Source: Apodospora peruviana (taxonomy: Eukaryota > Ascomycota > Sordariomycetes > Sordariales > Lasiosphaeriaceae). Taken from it: 64,000 nucleotides of DNA. The stretch's first letter is position 1; the number at the start of each line of letters is the position of its first letter. Positions 33,840-45,195 of this stretch are shown piece by piece. The stretch is from positions 836,001 to 900,000 of the forward strand of contig JAUEDM010000003.1 in assembly GCA_033439685.1 (NCBI GenBank), given 5' to 3'. Below the pieces are notes generated by a model that saw nothing but the letters and a program-made list of their open reading frames with translations, made no database searches and was not told the DNA's origin. The position numbers were made by a program, and so were the translations under genes.

Positions 33840-35479
33840 GATCGATCCAATTATTACTTAATGATCATGTTCAATAGATGATGTATAGATCGTTATAGAA
33901 AGTCCTTGATATTATGATCAACATCTTGAGGCCAACAAAGTCCCGTAAGTATTCGCTGCCTGAAAACTTGCGGTTTCTGATTCAGTTTGTTCCGGTCAGA
34001 GGCGCGGTTTGCCTCATTTCTTCGGGTTCCGAATTGCACTGGCGAGCCAGATTGATATTGATGAGTCGGATCAAATCATAGGTACATACCTACCTTAGCT
34101 AATACCAAAAGGCAAAAACGGACTCAGTTTCATTGGCCATGACTTGGGCATCATCACCGCCGCACAACTGGCCGGCCCTGTGCTGCGTCGCCAGATGGCA
34201 GTCTGCAATTGAACCGGCTTGCCCTCGTCATGCTGTGCGGCAAGACTTCGTGGACAACAACATGCAGGCTCCCGGTCAGAAATGGGGCCAACCCTTGCAA
34301 CTATCTGTTCATCTGTTTTTACTTTCTTCCTGCCAACCTTTTGGAGTTCTGCTGTTTGACTTGATCGTTGTGTGAGCTGTTTTTGTCATGGTGTTTTATG
34401 TGATGTCGCTGCAAGGGGCTTAGCTTGATGGGCTGAGAGAGGGATGGGAACTGTGCAAGGCACTGGCTGGACCTTAACGGCCCCTATCTTTAATTTTGGA
34501 GATGTCTTGGCGGTTCTCAGGTGGGAATGGGGATTTCGGGAATGATGTCTGCCCGGGGAAGCTAGACTAATGCTGACATGGTCTGGTACTGCTCAGCTCG
34601 GCAAGAATATTCCATGCTGCCAGTTGCCAAGTTCAAATTGTTGTTGCCTCCTCACGACGATTTCCAGGTCACTTTATCTTTTGGCTTTGAGCTCTTTCCT
34701 TCAGTCAATAGCACCGGCCAGGCTGCAGTTCTAACCGTTGTCGGCAGGTGCGTTGGTGGTGGACGTGGGGTCGAGACCGAGACCGCTGCGACTGAGGAAG
34801 GCCCACTGGACAGCCAAGTAGATCGGAGGATGCCGTTCGATCCAGTGGAGACTGTTGAGGCTTATAAGTTCAAGATTCTCACTCTAAAAAAAAAAAAAAA
34901 ACCGTCCGACACAACAGGAAATAATGATGCCATGACCGCCAGCAATGGATGCAGGTGCCAGGTCGTACTCGATCAAGTCGTGTCACTCGAAGCTAATAAT
35001 CACGCAGGACTCGGGTAGGTTTTTTGCTGCATAACGGAACATATATTCCAAGGTAAATAATCTGTATTCCAGAGCACAATGCCACCACCTGCCTTTTGAG
35101 GCGACGTCGGCAGGGATGGTGAAGGTCTGCCAAGACTTCGGAAGCGACCTCGTCACGCTGTCCGCCCTTGGCAAACGCGTTCAGAGGCGCCATGGGAGTC
35201 TGGGACACTGCAACCTGCCTCTTATCATTATCGACGATCCCGAACCTTTCTTCGCAGCCCTTGTTGACCTCGGCTGCCGCCCGAAGCTGGAAGCTCAGAA
35301 CCTGCTGGCTGGAATGACGTCCCCGCAGCCATGTCGCCATCACAATATAAAAGCTCGCAGCGTTCCATAAAATGTTTCCAATGTTCCGCGTTCCTGCAGC
35401 TGCCACCTAGCCATCCCGAGTCTTGTCTTCTTTCTCACAGCTCGCGTAGCTGCAAGCCGAGACATCACTCTATCTCCAA
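33840..35479. other. intergenic, 1.6 kb
   Basis: No gene is recognised. A single MITE-like end (ATTCCAAGGTAAATAATC) lies at 35045-35062 without a clear partner, and an A15 run near 34887. The promoter of the aminopeptidase is at the right end. Confidence 0.5.
35346..35353 (+). promoter_or_regulatory. TATA box of the aminopeptidase gene
   Basis: TATAAAAG lies 127 bp before the start codon, followed by a C/T-rich leader, a layout typical of strongly expressed secreted-enzyme genes. Confidence 0.55.
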
Positions 35480-37145
35480 ATGAAGTTCACCACGTGGGCG
35501 GCCGCGTCGGCCCTCCTCTTTGGGTCGACAGTTTCGGCGTCTGATCCCCTCACTTCGGCGAAGCTCGTGGCCGACATTAACCAGGTTGAGTAAGCTCCCC
35601 CAGTGATGGCTCCAGAATCTGTCTTTTCCCGCTGACAATCATCCTTCCACTCGCCAAAGACTTCAGCGCGTCCTCTGGGCTCTTAACAAGATCGCCCGCG
35701 ACAATGGCGGAACACGCGCCTTCGGCACACCCGGATACAAGGCTTCCGTAGACTACGTCCTTGAGCGCGCCCAGACACGTTTCGGTAAACAGATGGACAC
35801 ATACGTCCAATCATTCAACTTCACCTATGACGAGACGAGGGAGATCTCCGTCACGGGCCCCGAAGGCGAGGACGTCTACGTCGTCAGCCCGCAGTACAAC
35901 CCTTCTACCCCTCTACCGGGCGGAATCACGGCCAGTCTTCTCAACACCCCGGTTAATGACGAGACCGGGTCCATGTGTGAGGCAGCGCAGTGGGATGGGA
36001 TCGATGCGACGGGCAAGCTTGTGCTGGTTAAGCGCGGGATATGCCCCGTCGCTGACAAGCTCAAGTTTGCAAAGGCCAAGGGCGCTCTCGGTATGTGGTT
36101 GAACCAGTATGGTGGTGAAATAGTCGACTAACACTAGCCAACCTCACTTCAGGTGTCGTTCTCTACAACCAGACGCCGGGAACGGATATCTCCACGCCGA
36201 CTCTCAGTGCGGATAACATCGGCCTGCTGATTCCGGTCGGTATTATTCCTCTGGAGGTCGCCACAGCGTGGATTGCGAGACTCGAGGCCGGCGAGGACCT
36301 TGTCGTCAAGCTCCTCGTCGACGCTGTCTCTGATACGCGCGAGACGTGGAACGTCATCTCGGAGACCAAGGAAGGTGACCCGAACAACGTCATCATGCTT
36401 GGCGCTCATCTCGACAGCGTCCAGGAAGGTCCCGGTATCAACGACGATGGCAGCGGAACTGCTGCGTTGCTGGAAATTATGGGCTCGGTCAAGAAGTACA
36501 AGGGCTTTCCCCACAAGATTAGGTTCGCCTGGTGGGCGGCCGAGGAGAGCGGTCTCGTTGGCTCGCTGTACTACACTGAACACCTGAGCCCAGCAGAGGC
36601 AGACAAGATCAAGTTTTACTTCAACTACGACATGATCGCTTCGCCATTCCCCAAATACGAGATCTCCAGCTACGAGAACAGTGGCATTGGTGTATCGCTC
36701 CTGGAGGACTACATTGTTGCGCAGGGCAAGGAGGTCGAATATGCGTTAGTCTCACCCTTTATCGTTTCTTGCTCTACTTTATTAGCTAACATTTTACAGC
36801 GAGTTCGATGGTAGGTCCGACTACGCCGGCTTCGTCGACCTCGGCATCCCCACTGTCGGCTTGTTCACCGGAGACGGTGCGCCGTGGGATCCCTGCTACC
36901 ACCAGGCGTGTGATGACCTTGACAACATCAACTGGGAGGGTTTCCTCATCAACACCAAGGCAGCTGCCAATGCGCTTGGCATCCTTGCCCACTCCCTTGA
37001 GGGTGTTCCTCCCCGCGCAACCACGACGCCTAACCTTCGCGGTCGCAGCAAGCTCCACCACAGCTTCAGGCGATGGGCTGCGTTGGCTGAGCACGCTCAG
37101 CACGAGCACATGTGCTCGCACGGCAGCAAGAAGGCCGTGGTTTAA
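35480..37145 (+). CDS. secreted M28 aminopeptidase (aminopeptidase Y-like)
   Basis: Four exons are inferred: 35480-35589, 35660-36090, 36153-36744 and 36800-37145, giving 492 residues, the usual length for this family. A signal peptide is visible (MKFTTWAAASALLFGSTVSA). A PA-type insert covers about residues 130-230 (GKLVLVKRGICPVADK). The zinc-peptidase core follows: GAHLDSVQEGPGINDDGSG (zinc ligands His and Asp), AWWAAEESGLVGS (catalytic and ligand Glu), FNYDM (Asp), and CYHQACDD (His). The enzyme should remove N-terminal residues from peptides outside the cell or in the vacuole. The tail after the core (SKLHHSFRRWAALAEHAQHE) is His-rich. No pathway partner lies next to it. Confidence 0.92.
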
Positions 37146-38462
37146 GTGGTTGGCCACATAACTACCTAGTCGTTGGATAATCAGGAGTGTGTCTACATAA
37201 TAGTGAATAATACAGTTATCGTTTTGTGAAATCACTAATTACTCGCTAAACAAAAGAAAGTACCTATGAAGTTCATCCCTTTTCTGAAACTCGTTCCTCT
37301 GAATCATAGCTAGATGCACGTCTTCCACGTTCGAAGTAATCAAAGCAAGAAACATCTCAAAGTCTGTGGAGCCACTGTTTATAATCTCAACATGGGGCAG
37401 CCTCAACAAAAATGAAACCGACAAGTCTACTATATAACCGCATAGTACCACCCTATATAAGCATTCCCCATAATTCCAAACATTCGTTGACATATCGGTT
37501 CGACAGTGTTCTCGGCCCTTGCCGCACAGACCGCCCGCCCGGACGGGAACGACGATGAAAACACGCCAAAACTCGACGCACCCCGGAATCTTGATCCTGA
37601 TCGCCCGTTGCAACCCGCCCCGTTCGACTGGTCTCTCTCTCTCACTCGCACTTTCTTTTTCTCTGTCCAAAATTTGCGGAGGGCTTTCCCGGGGACATGA
37701 TCTGCTGTTTTGCTGGTGTTTGGGTGGAGCCCTCACGTCCTCCTCTAACTCTTTCTTCACCCAAAAGCCCCAAGGCTGGTCTTACCGCTACCACCACTTT
37801 GATCATCACTTTTTCTTTGGGGGTTTTGGGTGCATTGAGGATTCAATAGGTAGACAAGGAACAAGGTTCGTCGTTCGGCAAAGTCGACCGAGAAACTGCG
37901 GGGGCGCAAGCTCAGACGTTATCGTGACTCCGATCGACAACTACTTCCAGATACGGAAAGAAAAAAAGATCGCCGCAGTCCGCAACACGTCTCAAAACTG
38001 CAATGCAATGCGCAAAGCGGTTTTCTGATACACAATAACAACAGCTCTCCCTGGTCTTTTGTCGTGGTGTGAAATGCATCACCTCTTTCGGACAAAATTG
38101 TCGGCAGTTGTGAATTCTTTTTGTTGGCTTTTGTCGTGAAAAGCTCTCAATAAAATCCCCCCGTTAACTATTGCCGTACTTCCCCGTCCCGCCTGGTCCA
38201 TTCTTACATCGTTCGTCCCGTCCTCCACACCTCGTCCGAACTACTTGCCTTCATTAGTATTCCCGACCACCACGCTCGCTTGATTATCTACCTTTCAGGG
38301 TGCTGGAGATAACTGCTCGATGAATCACCCCAGTCCTATCAGCCAGGGTAGTAGCAGCAGCAGTCCAAGTTCCAGAGATACCGGTCCGACAAAAAGACAT
38401 CTCCTCCAACCTTTCCCCGCCACGACAACAATCACAACCACGACGACGACGCTGACGAAAAT
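37146..38462. other. intergenic with an overlapping upstream ORF
   Basis: No separate gene is recognised. C/T-rich leader sequence lies at 38180-38300. An ATG at 38320 opens a 65-codon frame (to 38517) that overlaps the start of the next gene in another frame. The overlap codes mostly Ser, Thr and Pro and is best read as leader. Confidence 0.5.
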
Positions 38463-39765
38463 ATGTCACCGGACGGAGCAAAACTCGACCCGCGAGTGGA
38501 CTACGGTCCCCAGGTGAACCTCGTCGTCTGGGTGATCGTGTCCATCTCGGCCCTCTTCCTCTTCACCCGGCTCTACCTCAAGAACTGCCAGAACCGCGGC
38601 CTCTGGTGGGACGACTACGCCCTCCTGACATCGTGGGCCCTCCTGACCGCGCAGGCCGCGCTGGTCTCGTACGTCATCGGCCTCGGCTACGGCCGGCAGG
38701 TCATACCGACCCAAAACATACCAAAGTTTCCCTTGCCCATCAACCTGCTCTCGACCCTCCTGATCACGGCGAACCTGTTGGGCAAGATCTCGTTCGCCAT
38801 GACGCTGCTCCGGATCCCCGCCGTCTGGATGCGGACGGCGCTGGTGTGTATCGTCATTTCGATGGTTGGGACCCTAGGTGCGAGCGCCGGGTTCGTCTGG
38901 GTCGAGTGTGTGGCGTGGAGCCCGAGCAAGAATTGCGTGTCGCTGGATATAGCGATCAAGTACAATGTTTTCTCGTGTGCTTATTCTGCCGCCATGGACG
39001 TCACGCTTGCGTTCCTCCCGTGGAAGTACATCTGGACCCTTCAGATGAGCAAGAAGGAGAAATGCGGCGTGGTGGTGGCAATGAGCATGGGAGTCTTGTA
39101 AGTCGATTTTAGCAAACTACGAAATTTATATGATTAGAAACTGACGGATTAACAACAGCGCCGGAATCGCAGCCGCCATCAAGACGACGACAATTCCTCT
39201 AGTCCATCATACAATCGACCCAAGTAAGTATCGGCCCCACCCGATCTGGCATCTCCATTATCTCAGATGTGAAGTGCTAACGCCCGAAAAAGCATCCAGC
39301 ATCCCCCTGGTGGCATGGGGTAACGCGGAAGCAGGCATCTGCATCATGGCAGCCTCGATACCGATCCTGCGCGCCCTCTTCAAGGGAAATATCAGCCCAG
39401 GGGCGCCGCTGGGCTACGAGACCGGCGAGACGAGCGTCATGACCGAATCGGGGATCAGAGAACTGGGCAGCACAAGTGTCGAAGATCGGGCTCGAATCTT
39501 TTCTCGGCAGGCGATCCCGCCACCGCTCCCAATGAGTCACCGCCAAAACACGGATACCAACAGCAGCTCCCAACGTGTCGTCAACAATCTGGATGACACG
39601 CTCACGAGTGGCAGCCCTGAACCGGTACTGACTAACAACAGCGCTAATACGGCCGGTACAGACGCGGTAGCTCACGACGACTGGAGCGACGAGGACAGCA
39701 TCGAACTGACCAGCTACCGCGCTCGACCTGAAACTCCGACTGATTTTACGCGTCGAGGAGCGTGA
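38463..39765 (+). CDS. integral membrane protein, PTH11-like receptor
   Basis: Exons 38463-39097, 39159-39223 and 39293-39765 give 390 residues. Introns have gtaagt donors and ctgac or ctaac branches. Seven membrane segments are visible: VNLVVWVIVSISALFLFTRL, a WWDDYALLTSWALLTAQAAL block with the family WDD motif, LLITANLLGKISFAMTLLRI, and SMGVLFAGIAAAIKT across the first join, IPLVAWGNAEAGICIMAASI in the last. A 120-residue Ser/Thr/Asp-rich cytoplasmic tail follows. The family is the same fungal rhodopsin-like group as the gene at 15215, but the two are not close paralogues. A surface-sensing role is inferred from the family. Confidence 0.87.
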
Positions 39766-39901
39766 TGAACCCCTCACCCACAAACGCTAAGGAACAGTAA
39801 TTTCAAGAAAAAGAAAAGAGAAGGGACAAACAGATCAGTGCGCAAACACGAAGGACTCGAACGAGCAACACCTTCCCCGAGAAGTGAAGACACCAGCGAT
39901 T

Positions 39902-41114
39902 ATGGCCGCCCTTCAGCCCCCCTCGCAAGTGGCCCCTTTCACCTTCAACGCCACCGCCCGAAGCCAGCGCTGGGCGCCCATTTCAGGCTCGGCCAACGCC
40001 GATGCCGCCTACAAGGAGGTATGGAAGTTGACTGAGAAGGAAAGATACCGGTACGAATGTCAGTGCCGGCCGCCTTTCATGGTAATCGGGAACAAGAGTA
40101 AAAAGTGCGACGATGGAAAGACCTGTCTCTGCGGCAAGTCGCCAAAGGCACATCCAAACAATTGGTGGATTGTGACGCATTCGGGTCGGCGCAAGTTCTT
40201 CGCACAGCACGATCATATCCAGCTGCGGCGCCCAGATAGCTTTGCTCTGTTTTCCTTCATGAGCCCGGACCACGAGAGGCTGGGTGTGCTCGAGGTAATT
40301 GAGAGCTGGACTTTGTCGAGGCCGACAGCAACTGGAGGGAGCAGTGGGTGGTATGCGAGGCCATGGCTTTCTTCATGGCTTCGAACATGACCGAACCCAT
40401 GAATGGGCAAGTGCATATCCACTGTCACGCCCTGTCTCGGAGTAACAACAGCTGGCTGACAAGTATATCTGCAACAACAGAATCCACAGATCGGAGGCCA
40501 CCGATTCATGCCATCTTGCCCGGCTCATCGGACGAACTTTTGTGTCCATGCTCGCCCGCCTCGAGAGGGAGGGTCTTCTCGTTGAAAACTCCGAGGTTGA
40601 GAACCTCAGTCAAATCGTGACGTTGTTCTTAGTAATGGCAGAAGACATGCGTCTGATGAACATGCTGGACGACGACGATTCGGCAGGCGACATTACCAAA
40701 CTCCGGGGTTCTGGTGGCATAAAACGGACCTTTTATTTCGATATGAACGATTTCGACGGCATCGTCCTGGCCTACACCAAGAAATACGGCATCTCGCTAA
40801 ATATAAGTGACGGTATTACCGAGATACCGGATGATTGTTCGTGCCGGGTCGCGAATATCGAGCTGCCGGCCTTGCCAATAATGCGATGCAATCGCAATCC
40901 GTTCAATTTGGCACCGGCGTTTGCGAGGTATGAGAAGGCGTGTGGCTGGGGCAATGACAACCCCGACAAGAAACCCAAGATCGGAGGTGACCATCTCGAC
41001 ATCACGACCATGAGCTCTCTAGGACGAGTGATGCAGAGTTTAACTGGGAAGGATCCGCTCAGCAGCCAGGAGCAGGAATGGTCGCAAAAGAGGGGGGGGG
41101 GGGGGGGCGGGTGA
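39902..41114 (+). pseudogene. unknown conserved-looking gene with one frameshift
   Basis: ATG 39902 opens a protein (MAALQPPSQVAPF..) with CQCRPPFMVIGNKSKKCDDG and KTCLCGKSPKAHPNNWWIVT, then HERLGVLEVIESW. There the frame breaks; the next frame continues DFVEADSNWREQWVVCEAMA without loss. One missing G after TGG at 40307-40309 explains it. An intron 40407-40480 with a GC donor (gg|GCAAGT) and acceptor aacag joins to HRSEATDSCHLARLIGRTF and a further 190 residues, ending in a poly-Gly tail from G16 (41092-41107). The exon sum (1139 nt) is one base short of a multiple of three. The Cys cluster suggests metal binding in the N-terminal third. The family is not recognised. Either a recent pseudogene or a base-call error. 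Confidence 0.6.
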
Positions 41115-41280
41115 TGCACCTGCCATAGCCACATCAGATGGCTTAAGTTTCTTTGCCGTTGTTTGTGTGTGATTTGACTCGGAAGGAGTTTGTATTCAGC
41201 AAGACCAACAAAATAACAGTACGCTAATTTAATGGAGTTCGTGAACCAAAGTGACATGCTCGCGGATACAGCGTCTCAAG

Positions 41281-41838
41281 TCAATCTTCAAAGTGGGTAG
41301 CAACATGATGGGCCACGGCTGTCTCGTCACCCTCGAAGTTGGAGCAGACCGGACAGACGGTGGTCTCGACATTCTCCTGGATCGCATCGCTCGCCAATGA
41401 TGAGGAACCCCCATCGGCAGAAGTGTTGGCTGCGTGTAAGTTCTTCCGGCCAGGTCCTCGCTTATTCTTGGCCGGCTTGATGTAGGCATCGAGGCCGACG
41501 ACTTGTCGTGGAGCCGGGGCATCTTGGTCATCGGGACGGGGTCGGCGGCGTAGCTGGTCGCGAGGGGGAGCGCCCACGACTGAGCCGACATGCCCGGTCT
41601 CGGCATCAATACTGGCTTCAGATAAATCGGGGGCCGATGCACCAGAGGCCTCGGCCATGCTTTGCACCCTTCCGATTCTCCCATCGGCAAGGCGCACCTT
41701 GATACCGCGGGGGTGGTTGCCCCGAGTCAGGACATCTTGTACTTTCCCCGACACTGTTCGGCCAGTTGGTTGGTCGACTTTGAGCACAATGTTGACAGAT
41801 GCGCCTCGCACGACGTCGCGGATAGTTGGGACGGGCAT
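41281..41838 (-). CDS. YwbE-like (DUF2196) protein with C-terminal UBZ-like finger
   Basis: A single exon of 185 residues from ATG 41838 to TGA 41281. The first 60 residues, IRDVVRGASVNIVLKVDQPT then GKVQDVLTRGNHPRGIKVRL and DGRIGRVQSM, match the small YwbE/DUF2196 family known mainly from bacteria, where it is a stand-alone protein of about 65 residues. A disordered linker rich in Pro, Ala and Arg follows, and the C-terminus has CPVCSNFEGDETAVAHHVATHFED, a C-x2-C..H-x3-H finger of the ubiquitin-binding UBZ type. The fold of YwbE is KOW/SH3-like and may bind nucleic acid; that is inference. The combination suggests a role in RNA or DNA handling with ubiquitin recognition. It lies tail to tail with the 39902 gene. 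Confidence 0.78.
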   Translation of the reverse strand: MPVPTIRDVVRGASVNIVLKVDQPTGRTVSGKVQDVLTRGNHPRGIKVRLADGRIGRVQSMAEASGASAPDLSEASIDAETGHVGSVVGAPPRDQLRRRPRPDDQDAPAPRQVVGLDAYIKPAKNKRGPGRKNLHAANTSADGGSSSLASDAIQENVETTVCPVCSNFEGDETAVAHHVATHFED

Positions 41839-42245
41839 TTTGTGATGGGTGTGCCAAAGGACATCGGGTTTCAAAGATTGTGCTATTTATTGAAGATTGT
41901 TGGAGTTGTGGGACCAAGGAGCGGAGAATTGCCATCGATTTGATAAGCACATAATGAACAAATAAAACATGCGATAAGTGAATAACTACTTTTATACGCA
42001 TACCACCATATTGATTTGGATCTGCGACATCAAAATATCAAAAAGCTCATTATTAGCTCAATCATCAACCCCGAGATCTACCATATCCGTTACGATCTCT
42101 TACCTGAGAGTCCTCACTAGTGTATGGGCATTGTTCCCCTCTAAGAGTGAACCGTGAGCACGGCACATGGCACTCGAATCGTGTCTCTGCCAAACAGTTT
42201 TCTCAGTCGCTAAAGCCGTGGGTATATCCTCAATTTCCGCGCTGT
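41839..42245. other. intergenic, 407 bp
   Basis: Likely promoter of the YwbE-like gene (minus strand) and 3' flank of the twinfilin relic. Nothing else is seen. Confidence 0.4.
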
Positions 42246-42853
42246 TCATTCATCTGTCTTGGATGCCTTAGGCTCTCCTAGAACCAAGGCCTCGTCAAGC
42301 TCGGCAGGGTCCTCGACTTCGAACTTCTTGTCGATGTTCAATCCGGTCTCGGCTCTCGCGACCTCCAGAGGGTAATTAGACCATCCGCTCCCTGGTGTCC
42401 TGGTGGAGACCCAGCGTGCCGGGCGGCGGCGAGGGACAGGTGAAGAAGAACAGGAGCGCCGTGTCCTGTGGCCTCCCGTGATTTCGGATTTGAAGCGGCA
42501 AAAGGTGAAGCGCGGCTCGGTGGGCGAGATGGTCTGCACAACCTCCGCGACGGTCGACGGGTGGGCGGCGTCGGGCGGTCCGGGGACGAGCTAGACCAGC
42601 TCCGTCTCGGGGTCGACGCTCTGCAAGCACGTCAACATCCGTCACACGGCATTCGCGCAGCTGTCCACTGCTCGCTTGAGCGGGCAGGCGCAGATCTCTG
42701 TGTGGCCTTCGCATCGGCGGGAGAATTTGTACCGACCAACATGACGAGTCTGGTTTTCTTAGTGGCCAGCGCCCGCAGCGCCTCCAACGCTTCGGTCGAT
42801 ACCGAGACGGTCATATGATCGCTCAGTCGAACAACTTTATTTTCGGAGGCCAT
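42246..42853 (-). pseudogene. relic of the C-terminal half of twinfilin
   Basis: On the minus strand, ATG 42853 opens MASENKVVRLSDHMTVSVST and ALEALRALATKKTRLVMLVG, the start of the second ADF-H domain of twinfilin. After a frame change SVDPETELV is followed by an in-frame TAG, then LVPGPPDAAHPSTVAEVVQT and ISPTEPRFTF; another frame gives LLFFFTCPSPPPGT and QDTRERMV, and a third gives GLNIDKKFEVEDPAELDE to TGA 42246. Twinfilin caps and severs actin filaments and has two ADF-H domains; only the second is represented and it is broken by at least two frameshifts and one stop. This is probably a partial duplicate of a working twinfilin gene elsewhere. Confidence 0.75.
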
Positions 42854-45195
42854 GTCAAAATGCGCGGTAGATGAGGCTTGGATTGGTGCGATTTCTTTTC
42901 GCTAAAAGTTTGTCCGTTCAGTTTCAACAGAACAACTAGGGGACGTGGATTAGGTGGTGACATAGAATTGTGGGCACGGAATGTGCTGAAAAGAAGGAAG
43001 AAAGTTGGTTGGCTCCTGGAACTCTTAATATAGCCCCAAGAGCTGACGTAACCCACTTTTTTTACTGTTGCACAAGTCCCAGTCGACTACGAGTGCCGTA
43101 GCTGACTATTATAAAGCAGTATTAACTGTCACACAGTGACCTAAGTATAGAAAAGAGCGTTGATGGCGCTTCAAATAAGGAAATTCGTAGTGTTTACAAC
43201 ACAAAAGAGTGAAGGTGAGCTTCAGAAAGCCGCATAAATAGGGGTTACAAGCTCTATAAAGCCGGACCACACAAAAGAATAGGGTGTGGCGCGCAGTTGC
43301 CGCCTACAAAACAATATTGCAAGTTCCCTTCATCAAGGGAGCTGTTCAAGTCGTCACAGTCACACCACAGTTCCTAAAGGCTATGGATGGCTTGTCAGGC
43401 CTTTGAGGTTCTTGGCGCCTTTCCATAGTCACGTATACTGCTCTCCTCGCGCTCCGTAGCACGCAGGGTCATAGAATGACCGCCATCATCCCTTTTGAAG
43501 ATATTATACTCAAGCAGATTAACCTTGAAATAGTACATTCCCGAACTTAGAGCTGTCCAACAAACAGAGGTTGTCACAGAGTAGGTAGCAGGGCGCGGAC
43601 ACTACAATCCCTTCCAAGTAACTAGTACTGAAACATGGTCACGTTGCCCCTCTGGTAAGTGTGGTACTTGTTCAGCAAAGCAAAGGATAATATAACGGAC
43701 ATTGATGTATATCCATGCAAAACCCACGGTCCACCAGCCAACCTCGAGGTTCCCATCGCCGTCGTCTGGGACTATTAGTAACCACGTGCCCCTCGGAAAG
43801 GCTGCTGGCCGGCACCAGGACTTCATCGGTCCACGCCAACAGCTACGCACCGTCCAGGTTATTACTTTCCGGCATTGGAACAAAAGCTCCAACTTTTTCT
43901 CCAGGTTTCTCCAATTCCCCAAATTTAATATGGGAGAAAAGTTTCTCTCGACGACCACTCTTAACAGACCTCCAAATTCCTGAACCCAGACACTTCGGCG
44001 CCTTGGGGAACTCGCGAAGTTGCAAGTGCCAACGCCGGAATTTTCTAAGGGGCTTGGAATCGGCACCTGTACCCGCCCCCGTCGGCTATTCGTCGAATGC
44101 TACTTTAATTAGGTAGTAATGGATACATATAATCTTCGCAGCCGAGAATCACCAATTTGTGGTGTTATTGCAGTAGCACCGATCGGAGATAGTTGAGCTC
44201 TGAAGGCACTGGACCGGCCCCTCAACGCCATGTTGATGGGAAATAGAAATCTTTCCGCTAGAAGCTCGGATCCTCACATCTCTACAGCTGCGAGGGGTGA
44301 GCTGACGTGCGTTGCCGAGGGGCCGCAATATGGCGCCGGCTTCCAAGTAATATTACTCTTTAATGCTCTTTATGCGCACGACAGAGGGGAGTGCGAATTC
44401 ACAAAGCTCATAACGACTACTAAAAAAGAAAGGAGCGCCATAAATCTGGACCCGTGGTGGTGGAACAGAGACGCAGAGACCGCACGGAAAGACGGCAATA
44501 AGGGGGGTAGAGATAGAGGAGTGATAGGCAACAGGTGCGGATATGGCGGAACGAGTCCGTCGTCTAGGTACATACCTAGGCAGGCGAGCCGGAAAGTATT
44601 GATGTCGTCGTTGCCGTTGGCTCTCTGTATTTGGTACCTGCCAAATGAGGCTCAGTGTTTGAGTCAGTTGCGGAAGCTCGCACCGCAGGAAGCTAACGAA
44701 AAGCGCCCAATATTGCATTGTGTGACGTGCAACATCTCCACGCAGTTTGGGTTCCCTGGAGATTAGGATCTGTCTTGAACCCAATTGAGCTTCCTAACAC
44801 GGCATATCACTGGGGTAGAGGCGGAGGTAGCTGTCACCCAAACCGCCCTTGCATTGGTCAATTCGCCAAGACCCCCTTGCCAATGCCCCGATTGGCATGC
44901 GGACTCCAACAGCTCGCCAACGACGATCACGTCCGAAAGGGGAAGCTAGAAAACGGCAAGATACCTCGAACCAGCAAATCACTTGCATGGCCCGCACCAG
45001 TGAACCTGGCAATCCTTGCCATCTCTACCTTGATCAAGTGCAAGCTTTCGGAATCGATCCTTGCCACTTTCTTTTGCTAAGCTTTGTCCAAGCGTTCTAT
45101 AAACATTGGCATTTCTCGGCTCCGTTTCCCTCCCCCAGATTCTCTGTCTCACTCACTTCTCACCTCCATCCTCTGTCCTCGATTGCATCGCCAAG
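42854..45195. other. gene-poor stretch, 2.3 kb
   Basis: No gene is recognised. Minus-strand open frames at 43395-43577 and 43602-44066 lack motifs. A TAGGTACATACCTAGG motif lies at 44564-44580. The peptidase promoter is at the right end. Confidence 0.45.
45097..45103 (+). promoter_or_regulatory. TATA-like box of the tripeptidyl peptidase gene
   Basis: TCTATAAAC lies about 95 bp before the start codon, followed by a CT-rich leader (45118-45185) that probably holds the transcription start. Confidence 0.5.

Noticed and set aside
43602..44066. Minus-strand 154-codon frame
   Set aside because: Trp- and Arg-rich reading without motifs; no exon partner found.
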